Source: Adhaeribacter soli (GTDB lineage Bacteria > Bacteroidota > Bacteroidia > Cytophagales > Hymenobacteraceae). Taken from it: a DNA stretch of 64,000 nucleotides. Each line of letters opens with the position of its first letter. Within the stretch, counting starts at the first letter, position 1. The stretch is taken from NCBI RefSeq assembly GCF_008727925.1, contig NZ_VTWT01000001.1, positions 62,001 to 126,000 of the forward strand, read 5' to 3'. Position numbers and translations under genes: made by a program. The notes beneath the pieces are model-generated. The model made no database searches and had not been told where the DNA came from. It saw nothing but the letters and a program-made list of their open reading frames with translations. This document shows positions 24,564 to 32,427 of the stretch, piece after piece.

Positions 24564-25641
24564 AGGCGGTTACCAGCGATTTCACATATTGCTCCAATTC
24601 CAACGCGCGGTGTGCCGCCGTATGGTTAGCGAGCACTTTTTGCCGGGCTCTTTCCCCAATGGCCTGACGTTCGGTTTCCGGCAGGTCCTGCAAAAATACG
24701 AGCGTATCTTCCGCCGAATAAGAAACCAGGATCTCGTCGTCGAAATCGAAAATTTCATCCAGGCCCTGCCAGTAATCCGAAATGATAGGGGTACCACACG
24801 CGGCGGCTTCGAACAAACGTACGCTTGGCGAAAAACCGGCTTTGATCATATCGGCGCGCGTAATGTTGAGAGTAAACCGCTGACTGTTGTAGAATAACCG
24901 GTGCCCGGCAGGTGGTAGGTGCTGAATGTGCTGCACGTTGGTCGGCCATTGAATCGTTTCCGGGTATTGCGGTCCGGCTACCACGAATTTTCCGCTTTTC
25001 CAGTACCCGGCCGTGTCCAGCATCAGTTTCTGCAAAGGCGGTTGCCGGTCTGCCGAGTAGGTTCCCAGGTAACCCAGATCCCAGACTTTGGGAGTGTCCT
25101 CCGGGAAGTAAAGCTCCGGGTCGAAGGAACAGTAAAGCGGCCGAGCCATGGGAGAACCGTATTCCTTTTCCAGTTTTTCCAGCGTTGGCCCGCCGGTAAA
25201 GGAAAGGTACAGGTCGTATTGCGGAATGAGGGAAGGGTCCAGGTATTCGTAATCTTCCCGCGCCAGTTTGGCCAGCGTAACCGGCGTATCGATGTCGTAG
25301 AATGCTTTAATGCCCTGAGCCGTTTGCATCACCCAGTTTCCCACTTCAACGCCTTCCGGCACGTAAGAACCCACCATTACCATATCGGCTTCGCGTACCT
25401 GGTCGGTAAAGTACTTTTTCAGATCGTCTATGGATTGGTACAGGGCCAGGTCGCAAAATTCCGGGTCCGGCAGATCGCGGTTGGAAGAATACCAGGGTAC
25501 ATCCCGTTCCAGAAATAAGATCCGGTGACCGCGTTTGTTCAGTTCACGTACCAGGCCGCGAAAGGTGGTGGCGTGGCCGTTGCCCCAGGAGGAAGTAATG
25601 GAAAGACCCAGGATCACAATGTTCAGGCTTTCGTTTTTCAT
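24562..25641 (-). CDS. CgeB-like glycosyltransferase (third of three paralogs)
   Basis: The 359-residue protein starts with IVILGLSITSSWGNGHATTFRG, characteristic of CgeB-type glycosyltransferases with a GT-B fold, and ends with a nucleotide-sugar-binding domain that includes SPSVRLFEAAACGTPIISDYW near residue 275-296 and a family-typical C-terminal helix. It shares design with the two upstream genes (25638-26753, 26750-27895). Its ATG overlaps the preceding gene's stop (ATGA at 25638-25641), so translation is coupled. It would transfer a sugar onto a small molecule, lipid or protein; the acceptor is unknown. The 24256-24563 inverted repeat begins at its stop codon. Confidence 0.88.
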   Translation of the reverse strand: MKNESLNIVILGLSITSSWGNGHATTFRGLVRELNKRGHRILFLERDVPWYSSNRDLPDPEFCDLALYQSIDDLKKYFTDQVREADMVMVGSYVPEGVEVGNWVMQTAQGIKAFYDIDTPVTLAKLAREDYEYLDPSLIPQYDLYLSFTGGPTLEKLEKEYGSPMARPLYCSFDPELYFPEDTPKVWDLGYLGTYSADRQPPLQKLMLDTAGYWKSGKFVVAGPQYPETIQWPTNVQHIQHLPPAGHRLFYNSQRFTLNITRADMIKAGFSPSVRLFEAAACGTPIISDYWQGLDEIFDFDDEILVSYSAEDTLVFLQDLPETERQAIGERARQKVLANHTAAHRALELEQYVKSLVTA

Positions 25642-26753
25642 GCTACAGTTTCCTTTGCTTTGGTTCTTTGGTTGAAGTGGGAGTGGAGTAAGGCTTCCAG
25701 GCCGGCGGCCCGGTGCGCATAGGTATGTTTGGCAAGTACCTTTTCGTACGCCGCCCGCCCGATGGCCGCCGCCCTTTCCGGATTTAACAGGCGCATGATC
25801 TCGGCTACTTCTTCGCCGTCGCGCGCTACCAGGATTTCGGTTTCCGGCTCAAAGAAAAAGTCGATGCCTTCCCAGTAATCGGTTATGATGCAGGCGCCCG
25901 CTCCGGCAGCTTCGAACACCCGCGTAGCCGGCGAAAATCCGTAACGGGCCATGCTCTCCCGGCTGATGTTCAGCACCGCTTTGGGCGTACAGTTAAACGC
26001 ATTATGATCGTGGGTGAAAACGTGACCGATATAGTTTACATTTTCGCTCATCGGTTTATCGCCCCAGCCGCTGCCACCGATCATGAATTTATATTCCGGA
26101 AGCCTGGTGGCCACGTTCAGAAAGAATTCTTCCACGCGGGCTTCGCGGTCCGGCAAACGGTTGCCTAAAAAAGCTAGGTCGCATTCGAATTTTGCCTGAG
26201 GTTCCACCGGGAAATGGGTAGCCGTATCCAGGGCATTGTAAACCGGAACGCATTTTTTCGCACCCCAGCTTTCGTAGGCATCCACTACCGGATCGCCGCC
26301 GCCGTAAGTCAGAATAAGATCATATTGTGGGATCAGGTTCCGGAACGGATCGTTTTCGTTTTGGTCAATTCGGTCTAAGGTTGCCGGGGCGTCTACATCC
26401 CAGAATACCACCAAGCGGTCTTTGGTTTGCAGTTTCAGCACCTCTCTTTCCAGGAATTCATCCAATACCCCAACGCCGCTGGCTTTCACCACCAGGTCGG
26501 CTTCCTGAGCGTTTTTCAGGCATGCCAGGGCAGCCGTTTCGTTTGCTTCATACACCACCACCTTTGCCCAATCGGGGTCTTCCATGTCGCGGTGCTGCTG
26601 GCGCTCGTAGGCGTCCGGCTCGTAGAAAGTTACGCGGTGGCCGCGTTCGTGCAGCGCCCGGATGATGCCGCGGTAATAGGTGGCGGCGCCGTTCCAGTAA
26701 GCCGATACCAGGCTGGAGCCCAAAAAGGCGATCTTCAGTTTTCTTTGCGTCAT
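25638..26753 (-). CDS. CgeB-like glycosyltransferase (second of three paralogs)
   Basis: The 371-residue protein has the same two-domain GT-B layout as its neighbours: KIAFLGSSLVSAYWNGAATYYRG at the N-terminus and FSPATRVFEAAGAGACIITDYWEG near residue 279-300, the expected donor-binding glutamate region. No membrane segment or signal peptide, so cytoplasmic. It overlaps both adjacent genes by four bases (ATGA at 26750-26753 and 25638-25641), indicating a tightly coupled set. Donor sugar and acceptor unknown. Confidence 0.88.
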   Translation of the reverse strand: MTQRKLKIAFLGSSLVSAYWNGAATYYRGIIRALHERGHRVTFYEPDAYERQQHRDMEDPDWAKVVVYEANETAALACLKNAQEADLVVKASGVGVLDEFLEREVLKLQTKDRLVVFWDVDAPATLDRIDQNENDPFRNLIPQYDLILTYGGGDPVVDAYESWGAKKCVPVYNALDTATHFPVEPQAKFECDLAFLGNRLPDREARVEEFFLNVATRLPEYKFMIGGSGWGDKPMSENVNYIGHVFTHDHNAFNCTPKAVLNISRESMARYGFSPATRVFEAAGAGACIITDYWEGIDFFFEPETEILVARDGEEVAEIMRLLNPERAAAIGRAAYEKVLAKHTYAHRAAGLEALLHSHFNQRTKAKETVA

Positions 26754-27895
26754 ACGGTTGCTTTTTGGTGGGCGGAAGAATGGGTTGGATTATAGATCTT
26801 ATCGTGGGCGATGCCGAGTTCTTTGCAAATGGTTTTCAGTTCATGAATGCGGTGGCTGCAGGTGTGGTGCCGGTTTATTACTTTCCGGCCGTTGCAAACC
26901 AGGTCCAGGGCTTTTCGTTGGTCGGTCAATACCCATTTCAGGTGCTGCTTCATTTCTTCGCCGTTGCGGGCCACCAGAAAATCGCGGCCCGGCCGGAAGA
27001 GGTTTTCGGAGTCTTCCCAAGGCGCGGAGATCAGCGGAATACCGCAGGCCATGGCTTCGAACGGACGAATGGTAGGAATGCCCGGCAGCGCTTCGGCATA
27101 AGGGCGGCGCGGCACGTGTACAGTTACTTTGTAACGCGCAAACACCTCCGGAACCATGTAGTTGGGCAGCCAGCCGCCGTATTGAATGCCGGCGTCGGCC
27201 AAGGCTTTCAGGGCGTGTTTCGGGTAGCGTACGCCGTAAACTTTGGCGCGCAAGCCCAGTTCTTTTACCGGTTTCAGTAGGAATTCATGCAGTTCGGCCG
27301 TCCGTTCTTCATCGCCCCAATTCCCGATCCAAACCAGGTCGCCGTCGAAGCTGTCTTTGGTGCGCGGGTAGAATACGTTGTGGTCGGCGGCTTCGTGCCA
27401 GGCCCAAGCGCGGGTGGTCCAGTTTTCTTCCAGGTAAATATTCCGGATCACTTCCCCGAAAGCCAGTACCCCGTCGTAATTCGAAAGGTCGTACTGACTC
27501 ATGCTTTCACGTTCGGTCAGGGCGCGGTGGTGCGTATCGTGGAAGAGAAGTTTGTAGTCGCTGTTTTTCCGGTGCTCGCCGATGCGTTTTACCAGATCGT
27601 GGTCGTTCCATTCGTGCACAATTACCAGATCGGCATCCTGCAGGGTTTTATCCAGGTCCAGGGTTTCGGGGCGGTAGAAGTTGGTTTTCAGGTTCGGGTA
27701 ATATTTGCTGAATTCCTGAATCTTGGTTTCGCCATATTGTTGGGTCAGGTTGCTTAAGCTCCAGCCGTTTTCTGGTTCGAAAACCTGCACCTGGTGGTGA
27801 CGCTTCTGCAATTCGGTAGCAATTCCCCGCAAAAAATGAGCGTTTCCGTGGTTCCAGTCCGAGAGGAGTGAGTGATAAAACATGATAACTTTCAT
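26750..27895 (-). CDS. CgeB-like glycosyltransferase (first of three paralogs)
   Basis: The 381-residue protein starts MKVIMFYHSLLSDWNHGNAH, again the CgeB-like opening (S-x-x-x-x-W-N-H-G), and carries the C-terminal donor-binding region IRPFEAMACGIPLISAPWED near 283-302. It begins 62 bases after the GT4 gene and leads the overlapping trio. Divergence between the three copies suggests different sugars or acceptor positions in one glycan rather than recent duplication. Confidence 0.88.
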   Translation of the reverse strand: MKVIMFYHSLLSDWNHGNAHFLRGIATELQKRHHQVQVFEPENGWSLSNLTQQYGETKIQEFSKYYPNLKTNFYRPETLDLDKTLQDADLVIVHEWNDHDLVKRIGEHRKNSDYKLLFHDTHHRALTERESMSQYDLSNYDGVLAFGEVIRNIYLEENWTTRAWAWHEAADHNVFYPRTKDSFDGDLVWIGNWGDEERTAELHEFLLKPVKELGLRAKVYGVRYPKHALKALADAGIQYGGWLPNYMVPEVFARYKVTVHVPRRPYAEALPGIPTIRPFEAMACGIPLISAPWEDSENLFRPGRDFLVARNGEEMKQHLKWVLTDQRKALDLVCNGRKVINRHHTCSHRIHELKTICKELGIAHDKIYNPTHSSAHQKATV

Positions 27896-27957
27896 GGCAG
27901 AAAAAATTAAGGTTAGTGGCTTGCCGGAGAAGAGCTTTTCCGGAAGCCGGAATTCGG

Positions 27958-29085
27958 TTAATTAACAGGTGCTTTGGGCGTGGTTCCGGTTAGTATTCGG
28001 GAAGCCTTGGTTAACTGCCGGTAAGCATCCAGGTACTGCAGGGCGAACCGGGTGGCGGAGTAAGCGTGCGCGGCCTTACTGGCCCGGCAGCTCATGATGT
28101 TGCGGTGAAATTCGTCATTTATCAGTTTCTGCAGGGTGGTTTCCAAAACGCCTGCATCCGTTGGGTCTACCAGGCAGGCGGCATTTTCCCAGATTTCCCG
28201 CTGACTTTTAATGTTCCCCAGTACCAGGGCACAACCTGAAAAAGCCGCTTCCAGAGCCGACAAACCGAAGGGTTCGTAACGGGCCGGCAAGGCAAAAATG
28301 GAGGCGCGGGAAAGCCAGCTGGTTATTTCCTTTTGCGATAATTTGCCCAGGAAGTAAACGTTCTTAAAATCCACTTCTTCTCTGGTAACCGGGTGCACGT
28401 TTTCGCCGGCAATGTAAACGGGCCAGTCGAGGAAGGCGGCCACGCGGGTAAGCAGTTCCAGGTTTTTGGCTTCGTCCCAGATCCGGCCCATGCTGAAAAT
28501 AAAAGGCTCTTTCGGGGCGTAGCGGAACAGGTTTTTATTCCGGCCGTTGTAGATCACGCGTTCCTGCCGGAATGGCCCGTAAAAATCGGCGGCTTCGCGT
28601 AGCATGGCAGCCGAAGGCGCTATTACCAGATCGGCCGCCTGCAAACCCTGGCGCACCATGGTTTTATACAGGCCCCATTCCTCCGGCGCTTTCTCGTTTT
28701 TCACGCCCTGCCACCACGAGAGCACACAGGAATGCGCCACCATCAGCACCGGTTTGTTCCAGGGCAGGTTTCCGTGGGCGAAGTTGTTGAGGTGGATCAG
28801 GTCGGGTTCGAATTTCCGGCTTATTTCCAGGAGCCACTGGCCGGCCGCGTTCACATCTTCCCAGGGGTTAGCCATCCATTCCAGTTTCCATGTGCTTTCG
28901 TGCAGTTCTACATTGGGAAGGGCGTTTACTTCCGCCTGCTGGTCGGGGCTTAAGGGTGCGCCCATGGTTGCCAGCGCCACTTGCACTTGCGAACCCAAGG
29001 TGCGGATAAGTTCCAGGGCATAGGTCCAGACGCCACCCACGGTGTCGGCAGTCATCAGGATGCGGAGGGGTTTCGGTGCATTCAT
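27958..29085 (-). CDS. Glycosyltransferase family 4 protein
   Basis: The 375-residue GT-B enzyme has the GT4 N-terminal MTADTVGGVWTYALEL signature (about 11-26), and a C-terminal donor site with RYEPFGLSALEAAFSGCALVLG at about 266-287 (the EX7E-type motif with E268 and E276). It resembles glycogen-synthase-like/mannosyltransferase-type GT4 proteins. It stands between the DUF1264 lipoprotein gene and the three CgeB-like genes, so it is likely part of the same pathway, perhaps adding the first sugar. Confidence 0.93.
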   Translation of the reverse strand: MNAPKPLRILMTADTVGGVWTYALELIRTLGSQVQVALATMGAPLSPDQQAEVNALPNVELHESTWKLEWMANPWEDVNAAGQWLLEISRKFEPDLIHLNNFAHGNLPWNKPVLMVAHSCVLSWWQGVKNEKAPEEWGLYKTMVRQGLQAADLVIAPSAAMLREAADFYGPFRQERVIYNGRNKNLFRYAPKEPFIFSMGRIWDEAKNLELLTRVAAFLDWPVYIAGENVHPVTREEVDFKNVYFLGKLSQKEITSWLSRASIFALPARYEPFGLSALEAAFSGCALVLGNIKSQREIWENAACLVDPTDAGVLETTLQKLINDEFHRNIMSCRASKAAHAYSATRFALQYLDAYRQLTKASRILTGTTPKAPVN

Positions 29086-29168
29086 GTCCGGTTTAATTAA
29101 GCGTTCTATAAGGCCGGAAGCCCTGGAAAAAACGGTAAGTTTTTAAGGTAAAAAGGACCAACTTTGGC

Positions 29169-29924
29169 TTAGTGGCCGTGGCCTTTCAGGTCGGGCGCTT
29201 TGTTGGTTACCTGGAACTGCCTGATCTCGCCTTTTTCCCAGGCATTGGCCATCGGGTCTACCTGAGGCATAGGAATATCTTCGCGGTTCTTTCGTTTTTC
29301 AGCAGTAGAAATGTTGAAATTATCGTCGCGTTTTTGCAGCAGTTCCGGTTTTAATTGCCCGTCTTTGGTAAAGCCCATCATCAGTTGCGGCGCGCCGAAA
29401 GGCAGTTTCAGGTCGCGGTCGGTGTGCCAGGTATGAATGGTTTTTCCGTAGGTAGAAACCAGTTTTTCCATCAGTTCGTGTTCGGCTGCTTCGGGGATGC
29501 CCGGCGCTACGAGCGTTCCCGATTTCACTTCGTAGTGGTGGCTGTGCCAGAGTTTTTTCTCTTCTTCGGGTAGCGTTTTGAAAAGCTTTTCCGAAACAAT
29601 GTATTCCACGCCCATGAGCTTGGCATTTTCGCCGTTCCCGTCGAAGATCACGGCCTGGTGCAGGTCTTCGTTTATTTGCGAAACGTAGTGGTGCGCTTCC
29701 ATTTGCCCTTCCATGTGCCCGTCGTAAAAATGAAACCCATCGAGGTAGGCATTCATTTTAGAGAGCGGGGTTTTATCCTGCATTACATCGGCGCCGGTTT
29801 CCAGTACTTTCGATTTAGTTGTTTTTTCGCCGCCGGGCGCCTGCACGTTGGAGCTGGTGTTTTCCCCGCCGCACGCACTTAAAAAAAGCATGGCTATAAA
29901 GCATCCGGTAAAAATGTTTTTCAT
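29169..29924 (-). CDS. DUF1264 (OBAP-like) lipoprotein
   Basis: Starting at MKNIFTGCF (two codons after the first ATG) gives about 251 residues with a lipoprotein signal, LFLSACGG lipobox, so C19 would be lipidated. The rest matches the DUF1264 family known from plant oil-body-associated proteins (OBAP): FHFYDGHMEGQMEAHHYV near 68, QAVIFDGNGENAKLMGVEYIVS near 93, LWHSHHYEV near 123. The many histidines (HHYV, HSHHY, IHTWHTD) could bind metal. Function is unknown. Its place inside a glycan-synthesis gene run is unusual. Confidence 0.85.
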   Translation of the reverse strand: MKNIFTGCFIAMLFLSACGGENTSSNVQAPGGEKTTKSKVLETGADVMQDKTPLSKMNAYLDGFHFYDGHMEGQMEAHHYVSQINEDLHQAVIFDGNGENAKLMGVEYIVSEKLFKTLPEEEKKLWHSHHYEVKSGTLVAPGIPEAAEHELMEKLVSTYGKTIHTWHTDRDLKLPFGAPQLMMGFTKDGQLKPELLQKRDDNFNISTAEKRKNREDIPMPQVDPMANAWEKGEIRQFQVTNKAPDLKGHGH

Positions 29925-29983
29925 AGGCAAAAGGCAGGAATGTTCTAAAACTACTGAATTCAGGAACAGGGGTTGCGCGATAT

Positions 29984-31021
29984 TTAGCGACCGTATATTT
30001 TATCAAGGACTTCAGCTACTTTCATGAAGGCAAGCGCATCTTCGGAAAACTTCTCGCCGGCAGCTAAACGTTTGGCCCACTCCACGGCGGCGCGGCCCAT
30101 CCAGTTATCCGGCGGCGAAACCAAGGTTTCGGTGCGGGTGCCGTAATAGCGTTCGGCCACAAAATCGTAGAAGGAACCGTTCACGTTTCTGAAGGCTACG
30201 CCGCCGTTGGTGCCGTAGAAAACAGCGCTGATCAAGGCTTCCTGACCGGCCTGTAAATTCCAGGAACAGGTAAGCTGCACGTGCGTGCCGGTGGCCAGTT
30301 CGATGTGCGCGGAAGCGTAATCTTCTACCTGGGTACTCGGATCGGTAAGCGGTTTTCCTTTGGCGAAAAGGCGGCTGTTAACGGTTTTTACTTCCGGGAA
30401 ATTCAGGCCCCACAAAGCCAGGTCTACCAAGTGCACGCCCAAATCGATCACGCAACCGCCGCCCGATAATTTCGGATCGTAGAACCAGTTTTTGTCCGGA
30501 CCATAAGCGTTGTGAAAAACCAACTCTACCGCATAAATTTCCCCGAGTTCCCCGCTTTGTAAAACATCGTAAACCTGCTGCATGGCAGTGGTATGGCGAT
30601 AGGAGAGGTCTACGCCCAGGGAAAGATCCGCTCCGCGGGCAGCTTCCACCACCGCTTTGGTTTCGGCGGCATTGCGGCCCAGGGGTTTCTGACAGAAAAC
30701 GGCTTTCCCCGCCTGCAAGGCAGCGATGGATTGTTCGGCGTGCAGGGCGCTGGGCGTGGCAATAACTACCGCATCGGTTTCAGCCGTGAGTAATGCTTCC
30801 AGCGTGTTTTCCAGTCTGGCATCCGGGGCGGTTTCGCGTACAGCCTGCTTGTTTTCGGCCACCGGATCGGCGGCGGAAATAATTTCGGCTACGCCGGCTT
30901 TGGCAATGGCTTCGAGGCGGTTGCGGCCGATCCAGCCAACTCCCAGGAAGCCCAATTTTAGTTTAATAAATTCAGCAGTTTCGGCAGGGGCCGGGGCGGA
31001 GTTGAGTAAAGTATTTTCCAT
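29984..31021 (-). CDS. Gfo/Idh/MocA family oxidoreductase
   Basis: The 345-residue enzyme has the NAD(P)-binding GVGWIG at 27-32 and the Gfo/Idh/MocA catalytic-loop CQKPLGRN at 110-117, where the usual EKP glutamate is replaced by Q111 while the key lysine is kept. A C-terminal alpha/beta domain with GGGCVIDLGVHLVDL (about 184-198) includes the second conserved histidine region. These enzymes oxidise or reduce hydroxyl groups of sugars and inositols. Its start overlaps the stop of the alcohol dehydrogenase gene by one base (TAATG), so the two are translationally linked. Confidence 0.93.
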   Translation of the reverse strand: MENTLLNSAPAPAETAEFIKLKLGFLGVGWIGRNRLEAIAKAGVAEIISAADPVAENKQAVRETAPDARLENTLEALLTAETDAVVIATPSALHAEQSIAALQAGKAVFCQKPLGRNAAETKAVVEAARGADLSLGVDLSYRHTTAMQQVYDVLQSGELGEIYAVELVFHNAYGPDKNWFYDPKLSGGGCVIDLGVHLVDLALWGLNFPEVKTVNSRLFAKGKPLTDPSTQVEDYASAHIELATGTHVQLTCSWNLQAGQEALISAVFYGTNGGVAFRNVNGSFYDFVAERYYGTRTETLVSPPDNWMGRAAVEWAKRLAAGEKFSEDALAFMKVAEVLDKIYGR

Positions 31022-32040
31022 TAGTTCTGATCAAAAGTGATAAGCGCTTTCATGAAGCCGTCGGGGCGGGTTTGAAGTTTTTCGAACGCTTCGGAGAGTT
31101 GGTTTAAAGAAAACGTGTGAGTGTAAAGCGGCAGCGGATCGATGCGGCCTTCGGTGACGGCTTTTACGGCTTCTTTCATTCCGTTCAGGTACATTTTCGG
31201 GTCGCGTTCGTGGGCGTTTATGATGTCCAGGCCGCGCCAGTTCCAGAGTTGCACGTTCACCTGCCGCATGCCGTCCTGGTGGTAACCGGCAATGATGAGT
31301 TTGCCGCGGATGGCAGTTAGTTCGCCGGCTAAATTCAGGGGCCATTCTTTGCCCGTGCATTCAATTACCCGTTCACAAAAATGCTCCTTCGTCTGGTTTT
31401 TTACTTCTTCGATGATGCGGTAATGGTCGTCCATTTTTATCACTTCGTCGGCGCCGCATTCTTTGGCTATCTGCAGGGAATATTCGCGTTGGGAAATGGC
31501 AATTACTTTTGCGCCGGCCGCTTTGGCCAACTGCACGAGTAATGCTCCCAGAAAGCCGATACCTAAAATGGCTACAGTTTGTCCGGCCTGGATGTCGGAG
31601 CGGTTGAAGATGTTCAGGGCGCAACCCAGCGGCTCCCCCGGAAACGGTTGGTTATTTAAGCTTTCCGGCAATTTTAACACGCTGCTTTCTTCGGCTAAAT
31701 CGTATTCGGCATAAGCGTTATAAGACAGGCAGGCTACGCGGTCTCCCGGTTGTAAAGAGGTAACCTCGGCCCCAGTTTTATCTACAATGCCCCAGCCTTC
31801 GTGGCCCGGCGTTCCGGCTTGTTGCGGATAGGTAAACCACTCGCGGCCTTCCCAAAGGGGCAGGCTGGAAGCACATAGCCCGCAACCTTGCATCTTGATG
31901 CGCACCTGTTTCGGGTCGGGTTCCGACAGCTTGGTTTCCTTAATTTCGAAAGTCTTTGGTGCGGTAAGTACGGCAGCCTGCATGGTGGCAGTAACCAGAG
32001 GTTTTGCCTTTATTCCGGCTTCGGCAGTTTCAAGTATCAT
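31021..32040 (-). CDS. Zinc-dependent alcohol dehydrogenase (MDR family)
   Basis: The 339-residue medium-chain dehydrogenase (about 320 residues if it starts at the second ATG, M20, MQAAVLTAP) has catalytic zinc ligands C56 (GCGLCASS), H80 and E81 (GHEGWG), and a Rossmann motif AILGIGFLGA near 155-164. The four-cysteine structural zinc lobe is missing, as in several sugar-oxidising MDR subfamilies. With the overlapping Gfo/Idh gene it probably forms a two-step sugar or polyol redox pair in the glycan pathway. Confidence 0.92.
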   Translation of the reverse strand: MILETAEAGIKAKPLVTATMQAAVLTAPKTFEIKETKLSEPDPKQVRIKMQGCGLCASSLPLWEGREWFTYPQQAGTPGHEGWGIVDKTGAEVTSLQPGDRVACLSYNAYAEYDLAEESSVLKLPESLNNQPFPGEPLGCALNIFNRSDIQAGQTVAILGIGFLGALLVQLAKAAGAKVIAISQREYSLQIAKECGADEVIKMDDHYRIIEEVKNQTKEHFCERVIECTGKEWPLNLAGELTAIRGKLIIAGYHQDGMRQVNVQLWNWRGLDIINAHERDPKMYLNGMKEAVKAVTEGRIDPLPLYTHTFSLNQLSEAFEKLQTRPDGFMKALITFDQN

Positions 32041-32427
32041 TGGTTGTTTTTTAGTGGTTTTGGATAATGTTTTTAATGGTTGAAGAATGTTACAGCTGCT
32101 TTTCGCCAGCGGCTGTTTACCTCCCCCTTGCCCCCTCCAAAAGGGGACTTTTTTCTATATTCGCTCTTCCGGATTTGCAATCCGGAAGCACTGAGTTGCG
32201 GATTTATAATCCGCCTTGCAGGAAGGCCTGCTAAATGCCAAGCTTTTCTGCTAAAAGTCGGATCACAGATCCGAAGCTCAAAACTTCGGGATTGCAAATC
32301 CCGAAGAGCGATTGATGCGATTGGAGCAAGGTTTGGTTTTATTTTAAGCCTCATAAGTTCCTTCGGAGTTGCCTTAATGCTTTGGCTTTTTCAATGTGAA
32401 GCCATAAGTGCTAAAACGCTACCCTTT
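32041..32427. repeat. Cluster of four GGATT-type hairpins plus family D arm
   Basis: Four small palindromes occur in 140 bases: CTTCCGGATTTGCAATCCGG (32166-32188), GCGGATTTATAATCCGC (32198-32214), TCGGATCACAGATCCGA (32258-32274) and CTTCGGGATTGCAAATCCCG (32284-32306). All keep a (C)GGATT/AATCC(G) stem but with different stem bases. A family D arm lies at 32120-32152. A similar hairpin cluster is at 58391-58513. The region separates the two halves of the glycan gene run. Confidence 0.85.
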
